From a virus, in IMG/VR virus record IMGVR_UViG_3300044535_000725, positions 1 through 64,000 of that record: a DNA stretch of 64,000 bases. The stretch is one strand, 5' to 3'. Positions 53,423-60,917 of this stretch are shown piece after piece; the first letter of the stretch is position 1; every line of letters begins with the position of its first letter. Position numbers and translations under genes: made by a program. The notes under the pieces are model-generated. The model ran no database searches. It was not told the origin of the DNA and saw nothing but the letters and a program-made list of their open reading frames with translations.

Positions 53423-53717
53423 CAACTTCCTCCACACAGTTTTTGCAGATTGATTTTAGATTTTTCAGCGCCACGTTGTTTAGATCACCGTCAGCATGAT
53501 ACACCAACATCTGTGCTGAATACCTGGCCTTGAAGCCACAACGGTCACACTGCATTTTTTTCTTATAGCCCGCTTGCTCCCAGCGGGCTTGCCTCTTCTT
53601 GAGTCCGCGACCCTTGCGTTGACAAGTTTCGCAACGACTGCGATAGTGTGTGCGATCTTCTTTGATGTAGTTCACAGCACAGGGGCGTTGGTTGCAGGCC
53701 TGACAAATGGGTCTCAT
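53373..53717 (-). CDS. HNH-like zinc protein
   Basis: The 114-residue protein has eight cysteines in CxxC pairs: C5/C8, C29/C32, C57/C60 and C91/C94. Between the last two pairs is MLVYHADGDLNNVALKNLKSIC, shown in part: H74, D76, N80 and N86 fit an HNH core, but the terminal His after CKNC is missing. It may be an HNH nuclease or a structural zinc protein. It is transcribed against the kinase and ends 50 bases inside it. A TAAATA motif ends four bases before the ATG, with no Shine-Dalgarno site. Confidence 0.65.
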   Translation of the reverse strand: MRPICQACNQRPCAVNYIKEDRTHYRSRCETCQRKGRGLKKRQARWEQAGYKKKMQCDRCGFKARYSAQMLVYHADGDLNNVALKNLKSICKNCVEEVARSDLPWRLGDLEPDA

Positions 53718-53721
53718 GGTG

Positions 53722-53727
53722 TATTTA
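53722..53727 (-). promoter_or_regulatory. Late promoter-like CTAAATA four bases before the zinc protein
   Basis: On the minus strand ACTAAATA is followed by CACC and the ATG at 53717. Confidence 0.55.
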
Positions 53728-53782
53728 GTGTCTGGACCTTTGCTAAAGGGCGGCGTAGAACACCATTTTTGGCATTTACCAA

Positions 53783-53788
53783 TAAATA
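53783..53788 (+). promoter_or_regulatory. Late promoter-like AATAAATA before gp18
   Basis: AATAAATA (53781-53788) stands 25 bases before the sheath ATG at 53814. An AAAAGGAA site lies in the leader. Confidence 0.6.
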
Positions 53789-53813
53789 TCTACAACTTGA
53801 AAAGGAATTCATT

Positions 53814-56800
53814 ATGGCTCTAGTATCTCCAGGCGTAGAAGTAACAGTAATTGACGAAAGTCAATACATACCTTCAGCTGTTAACACAGTACCTTACTTT
53901 ATGGTTGCCACAGCGCAGAACAAAGTATCTAGTGACGGTATCACTGTTGCGGCCGGTACACTTGCGGCAAACGCAAATAAAACTTACTTGATCACCAGCC
54001 AGCGTGATTTGGCAGCCACATTTGGTGTTCCGTTCTTTTACAACACCACAACTGGCACACCAATCAATGGTTACGAGCTCAACGAATATGGCCTGCTTGC
54101 GGCATACTCTGCCTTGGGTGTGTCAAATCGTTGCTATGTGCAACGTGCCAATATTGACCTTAGCGAACTAACTGCTAGCTTGAATCGCCCTGTTGGCAAC
54201 GCAGCCAATGGTACATACTGGCTTGATACTGCTGACTCAAGTTTTGGTATTTTTGAATGGAATCAAACCACAGCAGTTTTTGAAAACAAAGTACCTTTGA
54301 TTATTACTGACACCGCTGAAGTCACAAACTTTAGTGGTGGCAACCTAACCCCTATTGCATCTGTTGGCAGCATTGGTGACTATGCTATAGTTGCGGTGAC
54401 CACTGTGTTGCAAGGTTATTACAAGAAATATGACAATACCTGGGTCCTGATCGGTGATGACGACTGGAAAATGGCTTGGCCCACAGTGGCTGGCTCCAAC
54501 GCACCGGCTACCTTGACTGTTGGTGCCAACATATACATCAATGACAACTTGGTCACAGTTGGTGCCACAAATACCGTTGCTGGCTTTGTTGCAGTTATTA
54601 ATGCGGCTGCTATTGCTGGCGTTTTTGCTAGATCAGTAAATGGTCAGCTGTATCTCTATGCTGACAGCACCGCAGCCAATGACGGCTCATCACTGACAAA
54701 CAATGGTTTGATTGCAGTTGATCCAGGCCCAAACAGCGGCGCGGCTTTGTTGACTGCCCTGGGTATCACCACAGGTGAATATGCGGCACCAGAATACTTC
54801 CCAGGCTACAGTTACCAAGCTCCACGTTGGAGAACAACTGACACTGACGGCGGCCGCCCAACTGGTTCTGTGTGGCAAAACGTAAGCGTGGCCAACAATG
54901 GTATGAGCCTGGCTGTTAAATCATGGAGCACTGCTCTTGGAACTTGGGTGCAACAGGCTTGCCCAGTATACAATGGCGATAGCGCCGCTATCTATGGGCT
55001 AGATCCCACAGGTGGTGGTAAAAATATTCCTGTAGGAACTACCTATGCAAGTCCAAGAGCATTGTTCTATCAAACAACACCATTGGTAACATTGGCTTTT
55101 GAAATTTATGAGCGCATTGCTCTGGGCCAAACAGTTGTTACTGGTACTACTGCATTTACTTCAACTGAAAATGCATTTGTAACCGGTGACCAATTTACTA
55201 TGGCAGCTACTGAACCAGGAACTGCTACTAGTGTTTCGGCAACTGTGACCTTGGGTGGCCAGACTGTAAGTGCTTTCTTAGCCGCAGTCAGCGCCGCAGG
55301 TATTGCCAACGTCAGTGCGTCAGTGAACACAGCTGGTAACATTGTGTTCACACACGCCACTGGTGGTAGTATTAGCCTGGTAAACTCTGCAGGCGACGTA
55401 GCAGTGACCACAGCTGGTTTTACTTCTGCAACACCGTATGTTCGTCCCAACACACAAGTAAGTGGCGGCGTGGTACTGACAAACTTTGTGGGTACACCAC
55501 AGTTTACATACACAGCCAGCGACACTGCTCCGGATCAAGATCCAGCAGACGGTCGTCTATGGTACTACAGCTCAGTGAGTGATGCAGATATCATGATTCA
55601 AGACAACGGAACCTGGCAAGGTTATCAAAACGTAACCAACGATGCTCGTGGTTACGACTTGAGTTTGACCAATGCTAGTGGACCAATTATTGCGGCAACT
55701 GCACCAACCACACAAAATGACACAGCTGAGTCACCATTGGCCTACGGCGATTTGTGGATAGACACTAGCGACTTGGAAAACTATCCCAAACTCTATCGTT
55801 GGGAACCAGTAAGTGGCACTGATCAGTGGGTAGAAATTGACACCAGCGACCAAACCACACAAAGTGGTGTGTTGTTTGCTGATGCTCGTTGGGCACCAAA
55901 TGGAACTACAGACCCTGTAGCAGATGCTTACCCAACTATTGAAAGTTTGCTCACAAGTGACTACTTGGATCTAGATGCTCCAGATCCTGCACTGTATCCA
56001 CAAGGTGTATTGTTGTTTAACACACGTCGCTCAGGTTACAACGTCAAGAGCTTCCAGAGCAATTACTTTAATGCCACAGATTACCCTGATGATACATTGC
56101 CTGTAGTTACCAGCACATGGCTCACAGCCAGTGGCAACAAAGACAATGGCAGCATGTGGTCAGGTCGCTTGGCACAGCGTCAATTGATTGTGCGAGCTCT
56201 CAAGAGCGGTGTTGACACTTCAGTTGCCGCACGTGAAGAACAAAACGGATTCAACATCATTGCAACACCTGCATATCCTGAGTTGACACCAAACATGATT
56301 GCATTGAGTAACGAGCGTAACAACACACTGTTTGTTGTGGCCGACACACCAATGCGTCTTGGTGCAGACGGCAACAGCCTTGTTGAGTGGGCAACCAACA
56401 ACAATGGTCTGGGCTTGATCACTGAAGATGGTAACTCAAGTACCAGCAACTATGCAGGTGCTTTCTATCCAAGTTGCCAAACAAATGACCTAAGTGGTAA
56501 CACTGTGGTACAACCTCCAAGTCACATGATGGTACGCACAATTCTGCGTAGCGATGCAGTGAGCTATCCATGGTTGGCACCAGCAGGCACACGTCGTGGT
56601 GTGGTTGACAATGCTAGCGCAATTGGTTACATTGAAGCAACTACAGGTGAATTCCAGCAGATTGGTGTGAGCCAAAGCATTCGTGATATACTGTACGAGC
56701 GTAACATCAACCCAATTACCTTTATTCCAGGTGTGGGTATTGTTAACTTTGGTAACAAAACCACTACTACCACAACCACTGCACTGGATCGTATCAACGT

Positions 56801-57107
56801 GGCACGACTGGTTGCATTCTTGCGTGGTCGATTGGAAGAAGTTGGCAAGTTGTACTTGTTCGAGCCCAACGATGAAATTACTCGTAACGAAATCACCAAC
56901 ACTGTTAATAGTTTGATGATTGACTTGATTGCCAAACGTGCAATCTATGACTACCTAGTGGTTTGTGACTTGAGCAACAACACGCCAGCACGTATTGATC
57001 GCAATGAGTTGTGGGTTGATATTGCCATAGAACCAGTGAAAGCGGTGGAATTTATCTATATTCCATTGCGCATCAAGAACACTGGTGAGATCTCTGGTGG
57101 AGCGTAA
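53814..57107 (+). CDS. gp18: Tail sheath protein gp18
   Basis: The contractile sheath protein is 1097 residues from the ATG at 53814 (T4 gp18 has 659). The start is typical (MALVSPGVEVTVIDESQYI). Conserved C-terminal parts are YPELTPNMIALSNERNNTLF, VQPPSHMMVRTILRSD, GVVDNASAIGYIEA and INPITFIPGVGIVNFGNKT, ending with the long-helix region of sheath proteins. Two inserted segments, near residues 232-305 and 456-535, share the pattern of flagellin hook IN motifs (TLTVGANIYINDNLV...AVINAAAIAGVFA; VTLGGQTVSAFLAAVSAAGI). An in-frame extension upstream to 53574 lacks family character. A TAAATA motif and AAGGAA site support this start. Confidence 0.93.
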   Translation: MALVSPGVEVTVIDESQYIPSAVNTVPYFMVATAQNKVSSDGITVAAGTLAANANKTYLITSQRDLAATFGVPFFYNTTTGTPINGYELNEYGLLAAYSALGVSNRCYVQRANIDLSELTASLNRPVGNAANGTYWLDTADSSFGIFEWNQTTAVFENKVPLIITDTAEVTNFSGGNLTPIASVGSIGDYAIVAVTTVLQGYYKKYDNTWVLIGDDDWKMAWPTVAGSNAPATLTVGANIYINDNLVTVGATNTVAGFVAVINAAAIAGVFARSVNGQLYLYADSTAANDGSSLTNNGLIAVDPGPNSGAALLTALGITTGEYAAPEYFPGYSYQAPRWRTTDTDGGRPTGSVWQNVSVANNGMSLAVKSWSTALGTWVQQACPVYNGDSAAIYGLDPTGGGKNIPVGTTYASPRALFYQTTPLVTLAFEIYERIALGQTVVTGTTAFTSTENAFVTGDQFTMAATEPGTATSVSATVTLGGQTVSAFLAAVSAAGIANVSASVNTAGNIVFTHATGGSISLVNSAGDVAVTTAGFTSATPYVRPNTQVSGGVVLTNFVGTPQFTYTASDTAPDQDPADGRLWYYSSVSDADIMIQDNGTWQGYQNVTNDARGYDLSLTNASGPIIAATAPTTQNDTAESPLAYGDLWIDTSDLENYPKLYRWEPVSGTDQWVEIDTSDQTTQSGVLFADARWAPNGTTDPVADAYPTIESLLTSDYLDLDAPDPALYPQGVLLFNTRRSGYNVKSFQSNYFNATDYPDDTLPVVTSTWLTASGNKDNGSMWSGRLAQRQLIVRALKSGVDTSVAAREEQNGFNIIATPAYPELTPNMIALSNERNNTLFVVADTPMRLGADGNSLVEWATNNNGLGLITEDGNSSTSNYAGAFYPSCQTNDLSGNTVVQPPSHMMVRTILRSDAVSYPWLAPAGTRRGVVDNASAIGYIEATTGEFQQIGVSQSIRDILYERNINPITFIPGVGIVNFGNKTTTTTTTALDRINVARLVAFLRGRLEEVGKLYLFEPNDEITRNEITNTVNSLMIDLIAKRAIYDYLVVCDLSNNTPARIDRNELWVDIAIEPVKAVEFIYIPLRIKNTGEISGGA

Positions 57108-57115
57108 TAGAGAAA

Positions 57116-57139
57116 TGGGGGCTGTTTTTTCGGCCCCCA
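57116..57139 (+). terminator. Hairpin after gp18 with the U-tract in its loop
   Basis: TGGGGGC (57116-57122) pairs with GCCCCCA (57133-57139). The loop TGTTTTTTCG contains six T bases; there is no U-tract after the stem. It may slow polymerase or protect the sheath mRNA 3' end. Confidence 0.5.
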
Positions 57140-57146
57140 GTTCAGG

Positions 57147-57152
57147 TAAATA
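57147..57152 (+). promoter_or_regulatory. Late promoter-like GGTAAATA before gp19
   Basis: GGTAAATA (57145-57152) stands 22 bases before the ATG at 57175, with a strong TAGGAG site between. It follows the gp18 hairpin directly, so tube and sheath can be expressed at different rates. Confidence 0.6.
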
Positions 57153-57174
57153 AACATATAGGAGATAACGAATA

Positions 57175-57801
57175 ATGGCAAGCGCATCACTTAACAAAAT
57201 GTCAGTACCACTGGGAGGGCAAGCCACCCAGGGCCTATTGATGCCCAAGCTCAAATATCGATTTAGAGTATTTTTTGAGAACTTTGGCATATCAAAGCCC
57301 ACAACAGAATTGACCAAGCAGGTTATCAGCGTAGCTCGACCAAACTTGACATTTGAAGAAATTGCAATTCCTATCTATAACAGCACACTAAAGCTGGCTG
57401 GACGTCATACCTGGGCAGACGTTGCTTGCTCTATTAGAGATGATGCATCAGGCAGTGTGACCAAGTTGATAGGCGAACAGTTCCAGAAACAAATGGACTT
57501 TTTAGAAATGGCATCTGCGTCATCAGGAATTGACTACAAATTCTTGACCAAGATCCAGGTACTTGACGGTGGCAACGGAGCTTCAGAACCAGTGGTTTTA
57601 GAAACCTGGGAACTGTATGGCTGCTACCTCAAAGGCGCAGACTACGGTGAATTGAATTACAGTAGCAACGAAGCAGTCACAGTTAACTTGACCATTGCTT
57701 ACGATAACGCCAACCAGTCACCTAACGGTAGCGGTGTTGGTACAGAAATTGGTAGAACCCTTGGTGACGTTGTAACAGGCGCGGGCATTGGTAATACCTA
57801 A
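57175..57801 (+). CDS. gp19: Tail tube protein gp19
   Basis: The 208-residue protein fits the T4 gp19 family: MPKLKYRFRVFFENFG, VISVARPNLTFEEI, AIPIYNSTLKLAGRHTWADV and DASGSVTKLIGEQFQKQMDF, then ETWELYGCYLKGADYGELNY. It polymerises into the rigid tube inside the sheath. T4 gp19 has 163 residues; the extra length is in the N-terminus and the Gly-rich tail. It follows gp18 as in T4. Confidence 0.9.
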   Translation: MASASLNKMSVPLGGQATQGLLMPKLKYRFRVFFENFGISKPTTELTKQVISVARPNLTFEEIAIPIYNSTLKLAGRHTWADVACSIRDDASGSVTKLIGEQFQKQMDFLEMASASSGIDYKFLTKIQVLDGGNGASEPVVLETWELYGCYLKGADYGELNYSSNEAVTVNLTIAYDNANQSPNGSGVGTEIGRTLGDVVTGAGIGNT

Positions 57802-57812
57802 GGCAGGTTAAT

Positions 57813-58955
57813 ATGCCAACATTTGGCCAGGAATTCTTCAAGGGATTCACCACAGTTGACAGTTTGCGTGATTATCGTCACGCAAACAAAACCTTTACCG
57901 CAAATTCGTTTGAGCTCAAGCCACGGTACAAGTTTTTATTCCATGTCAGCTTTACACTAAACTATCAAGAGATCCCAACTTTAAAAGCAGCCATGGGATC
58001 AGACGGTGTTAAAAATGTCAGTCTTGTGGTAAAAACAATTGACCTTCCCAAGTACACAATAGCCACTGAGACGCTTAACCAATACAATCGTAAACGTGTA
58101 ATACAAACCAAGATCAACTATGATCCTGTGAGTATTACTTTTCACGATGACTCAGGCGACCTAGTGCGTACCATGTGGTACAACTACTATGCTTACTACT
58201 ACAAAGATCCAAGCCAAAATTATCTTTCACCCAACAGCCAAAACGGCAGCATGGGACCAAGCGCAAACAGACAAACTGGTTTTGGATACAACGCCCGAGA
58301 CATCTATGATGACAAACGTCAAGTCAGCGACTGGGGTTACATTGGCGAAGCCTTTAATGATGGCAATACGTCATTGTTGACCAATTCAGGCAAGCCACCA
58401 TTCTTTCGCGACATCAGAATTTATGGCATGGATCAACACAAGTACGCTGAGTATGTGTTGATCAATCCGTTGATATCTAGTTTCCAGCACGATCAATATG
58501 ACTACAGTCAAGGTAGTGGCACTATGACCAACACCATGCAACTCAGCTACGAAACAGTAAAATATTACACCGGCGCCATTGGTAGCCAGCGTCCAGATAT
58601 CAACGTGCAAGGCTTTGCTGATCCTGCACACTATGATACAACGTTGAGTCCCATTTCAAGACCAGGCAGCAATGCCACAATCATGGGCCAAGGTGGTTTA
58701 TTGGACGCAGGAGCAGGTATTTTGCAAGACTTACAAAGCGGTGGACCACTGGGTGCTATTGGTGCTGTACAAAAGGCCGGTACAGTGTTCAACACATTCA
58801 AAGGCAAAAACATCAAGAGTATTGCGGCTTCGGAAGCCACACGACTGGGCACAGACGTTGTCAAAGGATCAATACCTGGAGCAGTGAAGTCTATGCAAGG
58901 CCGTCCCAATGGTATGTTCTTCCCAACACCCAATGGGCCAACCACCAATCCTTGA
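57813..58955 (+). CDS. Second tube-like virion protein
   Basis: The 380-residue protein contains a tube-like core near residues 30-130: LKPRYKFLFHVSFTLNYQEI, VSLVVKTIDLPKYTIATETLN and YDPVSITFHDDSGDLVRTMW, a pattern shared with gp19-family proteins. A later part, DIRIYGMDQHKYAEYVLINP and QYDYSQGSGTMTNTMQLSYE, may be a second similar fold. The C-terminal 120 residues are Gly/Ala-rich. It lies 11 bases after gp19. It could be a tube-initiating or terminating ring rather than the main tube; this is inference. Confidence 0.65.
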   Translation: MPTFGQEFFKGFTTVDSLRDYRHANKTFTANSFELKPRYKFLFHVSFTLNYQEIPTLKAAMGSDGVKNVSLVVKTIDLPKYTIATETLNQYNRKRVIQTKINYDPVSITFHDDSGDLVRTMWYNYYAYYYKDPSQNYLSPNSQNGSMGPSANRQTGFGYNARDIYDDKRQVSDWGYIGEAFNDGNTSLLTNSGKPPFFRDIRIYGMDQHKYAEYVLINPLISSFQHDQYDYSQGSGTMTNTMQLSYETVKYYTGAIGSQRPDINVQGFADPAHYDTTLSPISRPGSNATIMGQGGLLDAGAGILQDLQSGGPLGAIGAVQKAGTVFNTFKGKNIKSIAASEATRLGTDVVKGSIPGAVKSMQGRPNGMFFPTPNGPTTNP

Positions 58956-58958
58956 TGC

Positions 58959-58966
58959 TATAAATA
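58959..58966 (+). promoter_or_regulatory. Late promoter TATAAATA before the 58979 gene
   Basis: A perfect octamer, 12 bases before the ATG at 58979. No Shine-Dalgarno site is seen in that interval. Confidence 0.65.
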
Positions 58967-58978
58967 CTCCACAGTATT

Positions 58979-59338
58979 ATGTCTAGCATTAATTTTACCA
59001 ACTTCAACCTTGATCAAACAGTACGAGTGTTTGACAGTTTCTACGAGTATGAACTCAACATACCAGCCAACGAGTATGACATTGTACATTCGTTCTTTTT
59101 GCAAGAAATGACTGACAAAACTGCCGCTGGCAACTTCACAGTGAGCTTGTTTAGAGTAGCGGACGAAACCAAAATACCTGCCTTGGATTTGTTGGCAGGA
59201 TTCTCTGGCGCCAACGGCATGAGCCTTAACGCTAATCTGGCCTACTATCTCAACAGTATACGCAACAAAGCCACACTGCTGGGCGTGGGTGTACCAGTTA
59301 CGCCAAATTTTTATGCGGCTAGAAATGTGGTGCAGTAA
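58979..59338 (+). CDS. Small virion-associated protein of unknown function
   Basis: The 119-residue protein begins MSSINFTNFNLDQTVRVFDS and contains VHSFFLQEMTDKTAAGNFTVSLFRVA (given in part) and LLAGFSGANGMSLNANLAYYLNS. The pattern suggests a small alpha/beta fold. It sits between the tube-like gene and gp4 and overlaps gp4 by one base, so it should belong to virion assembly. No T4 counterpart is recognised. Confidence 0.6.
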   Translation: MSSINFTNFNLDQTVRVFDSFYEYELNIPANEYDIVHSFFLQEMTDKTAAGNFTVSLFRVADETKIPALDLLAGFSGANGMSLNANLAYYLNSIRNKATLLGVGVPVTPNFYAARNVVQ

Positions 59339-59769
59339 TGGCCAAGTGGGCACAAGGGTTTTATGATGTAATGAACCCCCAGAAGTATGTGGGCTCTGGC
59401 AAACCTAGATTCCGCAGTGGCTGGGAACTGAGCTTCATGCGTTTTTGTGACAATAACGATCACATATTGCAGTGGGCCAGCGAAGCAGTGCAAATACCCT
59501 ACAGACACCCGCTGACTGGCAAACAAACCATATACGTGCCAGACTTCTTGATCACCTACCGCACTCGCAACAACACCATGCGAGCTGAACTGATCGAAAT
59601 CAAACCCAAAAAACAAAGTGTAATTGAGTCAAAAATGAACAGCCGTGATCGAGCTGTGGTAGCTATTAACTATGCCAAATGGCAGGCCGCAACCAAATGG
59701 TGCAAACGCCAGGGCCTGGCATTTAGAGTTATCACAGAAGATCAAATGTTCCACAACGGTCGAGCATGA
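59338..59769 (+). CDS. gp4: Head completion protein gp4 (nuclease-like)
   Basis: T4 gp4 acts at the last step of head filling. The 143-residue protein begins MAKWAQGFYDVMNPQKYVGS and continues RFRSGWELSFMRFCD, YVPDFLITY and ELIEIKPKKQSV. E30, D69 and E87-x-K89 fit a PD-(D/E)xK nuclease centre, as in TnsA-like proteins. T4 gp4 has 150 residues. It is followed by the small terminase gene, both belonging to DNA packaging and head maturation. Confidence 0.88.
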   Translation: MAKWAQGFYDVMNPQKYVGSGKPRFRSGWELSFMRFCDNNDHILQWASEAVQIPYRHPLTGKQTIYVPDFLITYRTRNNTMRAELIEIKPKKQSVIESKMNSRDRAVVAINYAKWQAATKWCKRQGLAFRVITEDQMFHNGRA

Positions 59770-59774
59770 GTCAC

Positions 59775-59780
59775 TAAATA
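59775..59780 (+). promoter_or_regulatory. Late promoter-like CTAAATA four bases before gp16
   Basis: CTAAATA is followed by TGGC and the ATG at 59785. No ribosome binding site lies between. Confidence 0.55.
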
Positions 59781-59784
59781 TGGC

Positions 59785-60285
59785 ATGACTCGCAAACTTG
59801 AAGAACTTTTTGACCTGCCCCCAACTGAAGAAGAAGTAGACCTTGCTCTACCTGCACTTTCCACCAACAAAGAAACCCTGCAAGCTCTAGACGACGCTAT
59901 TGATAAAATAGACAATGCATTACCTGCTGTCAAGGGTCTAGATGCCACTGATACAGAAATGGACGAGCTGAGTGATCTAGCAAAATCCAGCTACAAAGAT
60001 CTCATGGATCTTGGCATGCAAGTGGATTCAAGATTTGCCAGCGAAATCTTTGGTGTTGCCAGCAATATGCTAGGGCATGCTATCACAGCAAAAACAGCCA
60101 AGCTAGACAAAAAACTCAAGATGATTGATTTACAAATGAAAAAAATGCGGTTGGATCAACAACAGCAGGCACTTGAAGCCAAGGACCCCGAAGCTGCCAC
60201 ACAAACAGCGCACGGCGTGGTATTGAGTCGCAATGATCTACTAGAGCGCATCATTGGCAAAGGCCAAAAAGCGCAAAAAGAATAA
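59785..60285 (+). CDS. gp16: Small terminase subunit gp16
   Basis: The protein has 166 residues, the size of T4 gp16 (164). It is mostly helical: LEELFDLPPTEEEVDLAL near the start, a central coiled coil with LSDLAKSSYKDLMDLGMQVD, DSRFASEIFGVASNMLGHAI and KLKMIDLQMKKMRLDQQQQA, and a C-terminal VVLSRNDLLERI. This central helix pair forms the oligomerisation core that recognises DNA for packaging. The large subunit gp17 is not in the window. Confidence 0.85.
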   Translation: MTRKLEELFDLPPTEEEVDLALPALSTNKETLQALDDAIDKIDNALPAVKGLDATDTEMDELSDLAKSSYKDLMDLGMQVDSRFASEIFGVASNMLGHAITAKTAKLDKKLKMIDLQMKKMRLDQQQQALEAKDPEAATQTAHGVVLSRNDLLERIIGKGQKAQKE

Positions 60286-60288
60286 ATA
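60283..60288 (+). promoter_or_regulatory. Late promoter-like AATAAATA before the 60307 gene
   Basis: AATAAATA (60281-60288) overlaps the gp16 stop codon, 18 bases before the ATG at 60307. ACAGGA is a weak ribosome binding site. Confidence 0.55.
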
Positions 60289-60306
60289 TACAACAGGATA
60301 CCAGAT

Positions 60307-60912
60307 ATGAAACCATTTGCAAAATACCTAGCAGAAAGCGAACGTACATACAACTATCGCATCAAAGTGGTTGGCGACGTTCCCGCAGGCTTCTTCAAAG
60401 AGCTACGAGACAAATGCCAACAATTTGACATTGTCAAAATGGGCGATGCCAAAAGCACACCAGTGCGCAAAGTCATTCCAGACTTTCCAGCATTTCCCAA
60501 CCAGGCAGTTTCAAGAGTGGATGTGGAATTCAAGTACCCAGCTGTTGAGCCACAAATCAAACAGTTGGCACAGTTGTTGGGGCTGGATCCAAATCGTATT
60601 GTGATGATGGCTACTCCATACGAAGAAAGTATGGACGCTGAATCTGTCAAGATTGAAGATCAAAACAAAGACTTGTTAGACTCTCCTTATCCTGCACCCG
60701 ATGCTGAACAACGAGCATTGAAGAAAGATTATGCAACTGGTCCTTACGATCATGAAGTTGTGAAAAACGCATACAAGACCAATTTTACTGTGGCTGGGGG
60801 CAAGACACCTCCTGCCAAGACCACAAATGAATTGCCCATGGGCAACAAGAGCCCAATGACCAATATCAAGCGTTCCCCCAAGCCAGCAACTGGCGCAAAC
60901 CCTAGAGGATAA
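60307..60912 (+). CDS. Uncharacterised protein near the terminase gene
   Basis: The 201-residue protein begins MKPFAKYLAESERTYNYRIK and continues VVGDVPAGFFKELRDKCQQF, then VDVEFKYPAVEPQIKQLAQL. This first half has an alternating strand-helix pattern like a ferredoxin-like fold. The second half is charged and disordered, with many Pro, Lys and Asn. No T4 counterpart is recognised. A KYLAE-like beginning is shared with the last gene in the window (MRAQEFIAEEAV), a common feature of small internal or capsid-associated phage proteins as far as I know. Confidence 0.6.
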   Translation: MKPFAKYLAESERTYNYRIKVVGDVPAGFFKELRDKCQQFDIVKMGDAKSTPVRKVIPDFPAFPNQAVSRVDVEFKYPAVEPQIKQLAQLLGLDPNRIVMMATPYEESMDAESVKIEDQNKDLLDSPYPAPDAEQRALKKDYATGPYDHEVVKNAYKTNFTVAGGKTPPAKTTNELPMGNKSPMTNIKRSPKPATGANPRG

Positions 60913-60917
60913 TTGAA

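Noticed and set aside
53574-53813. An 80-codon in-frame extension of gp18
   Set aside because: It covers the opposite-strand zinc gene and the late promoter; the sheath family begins at MALVSPGVEV and has a ribosome site there.
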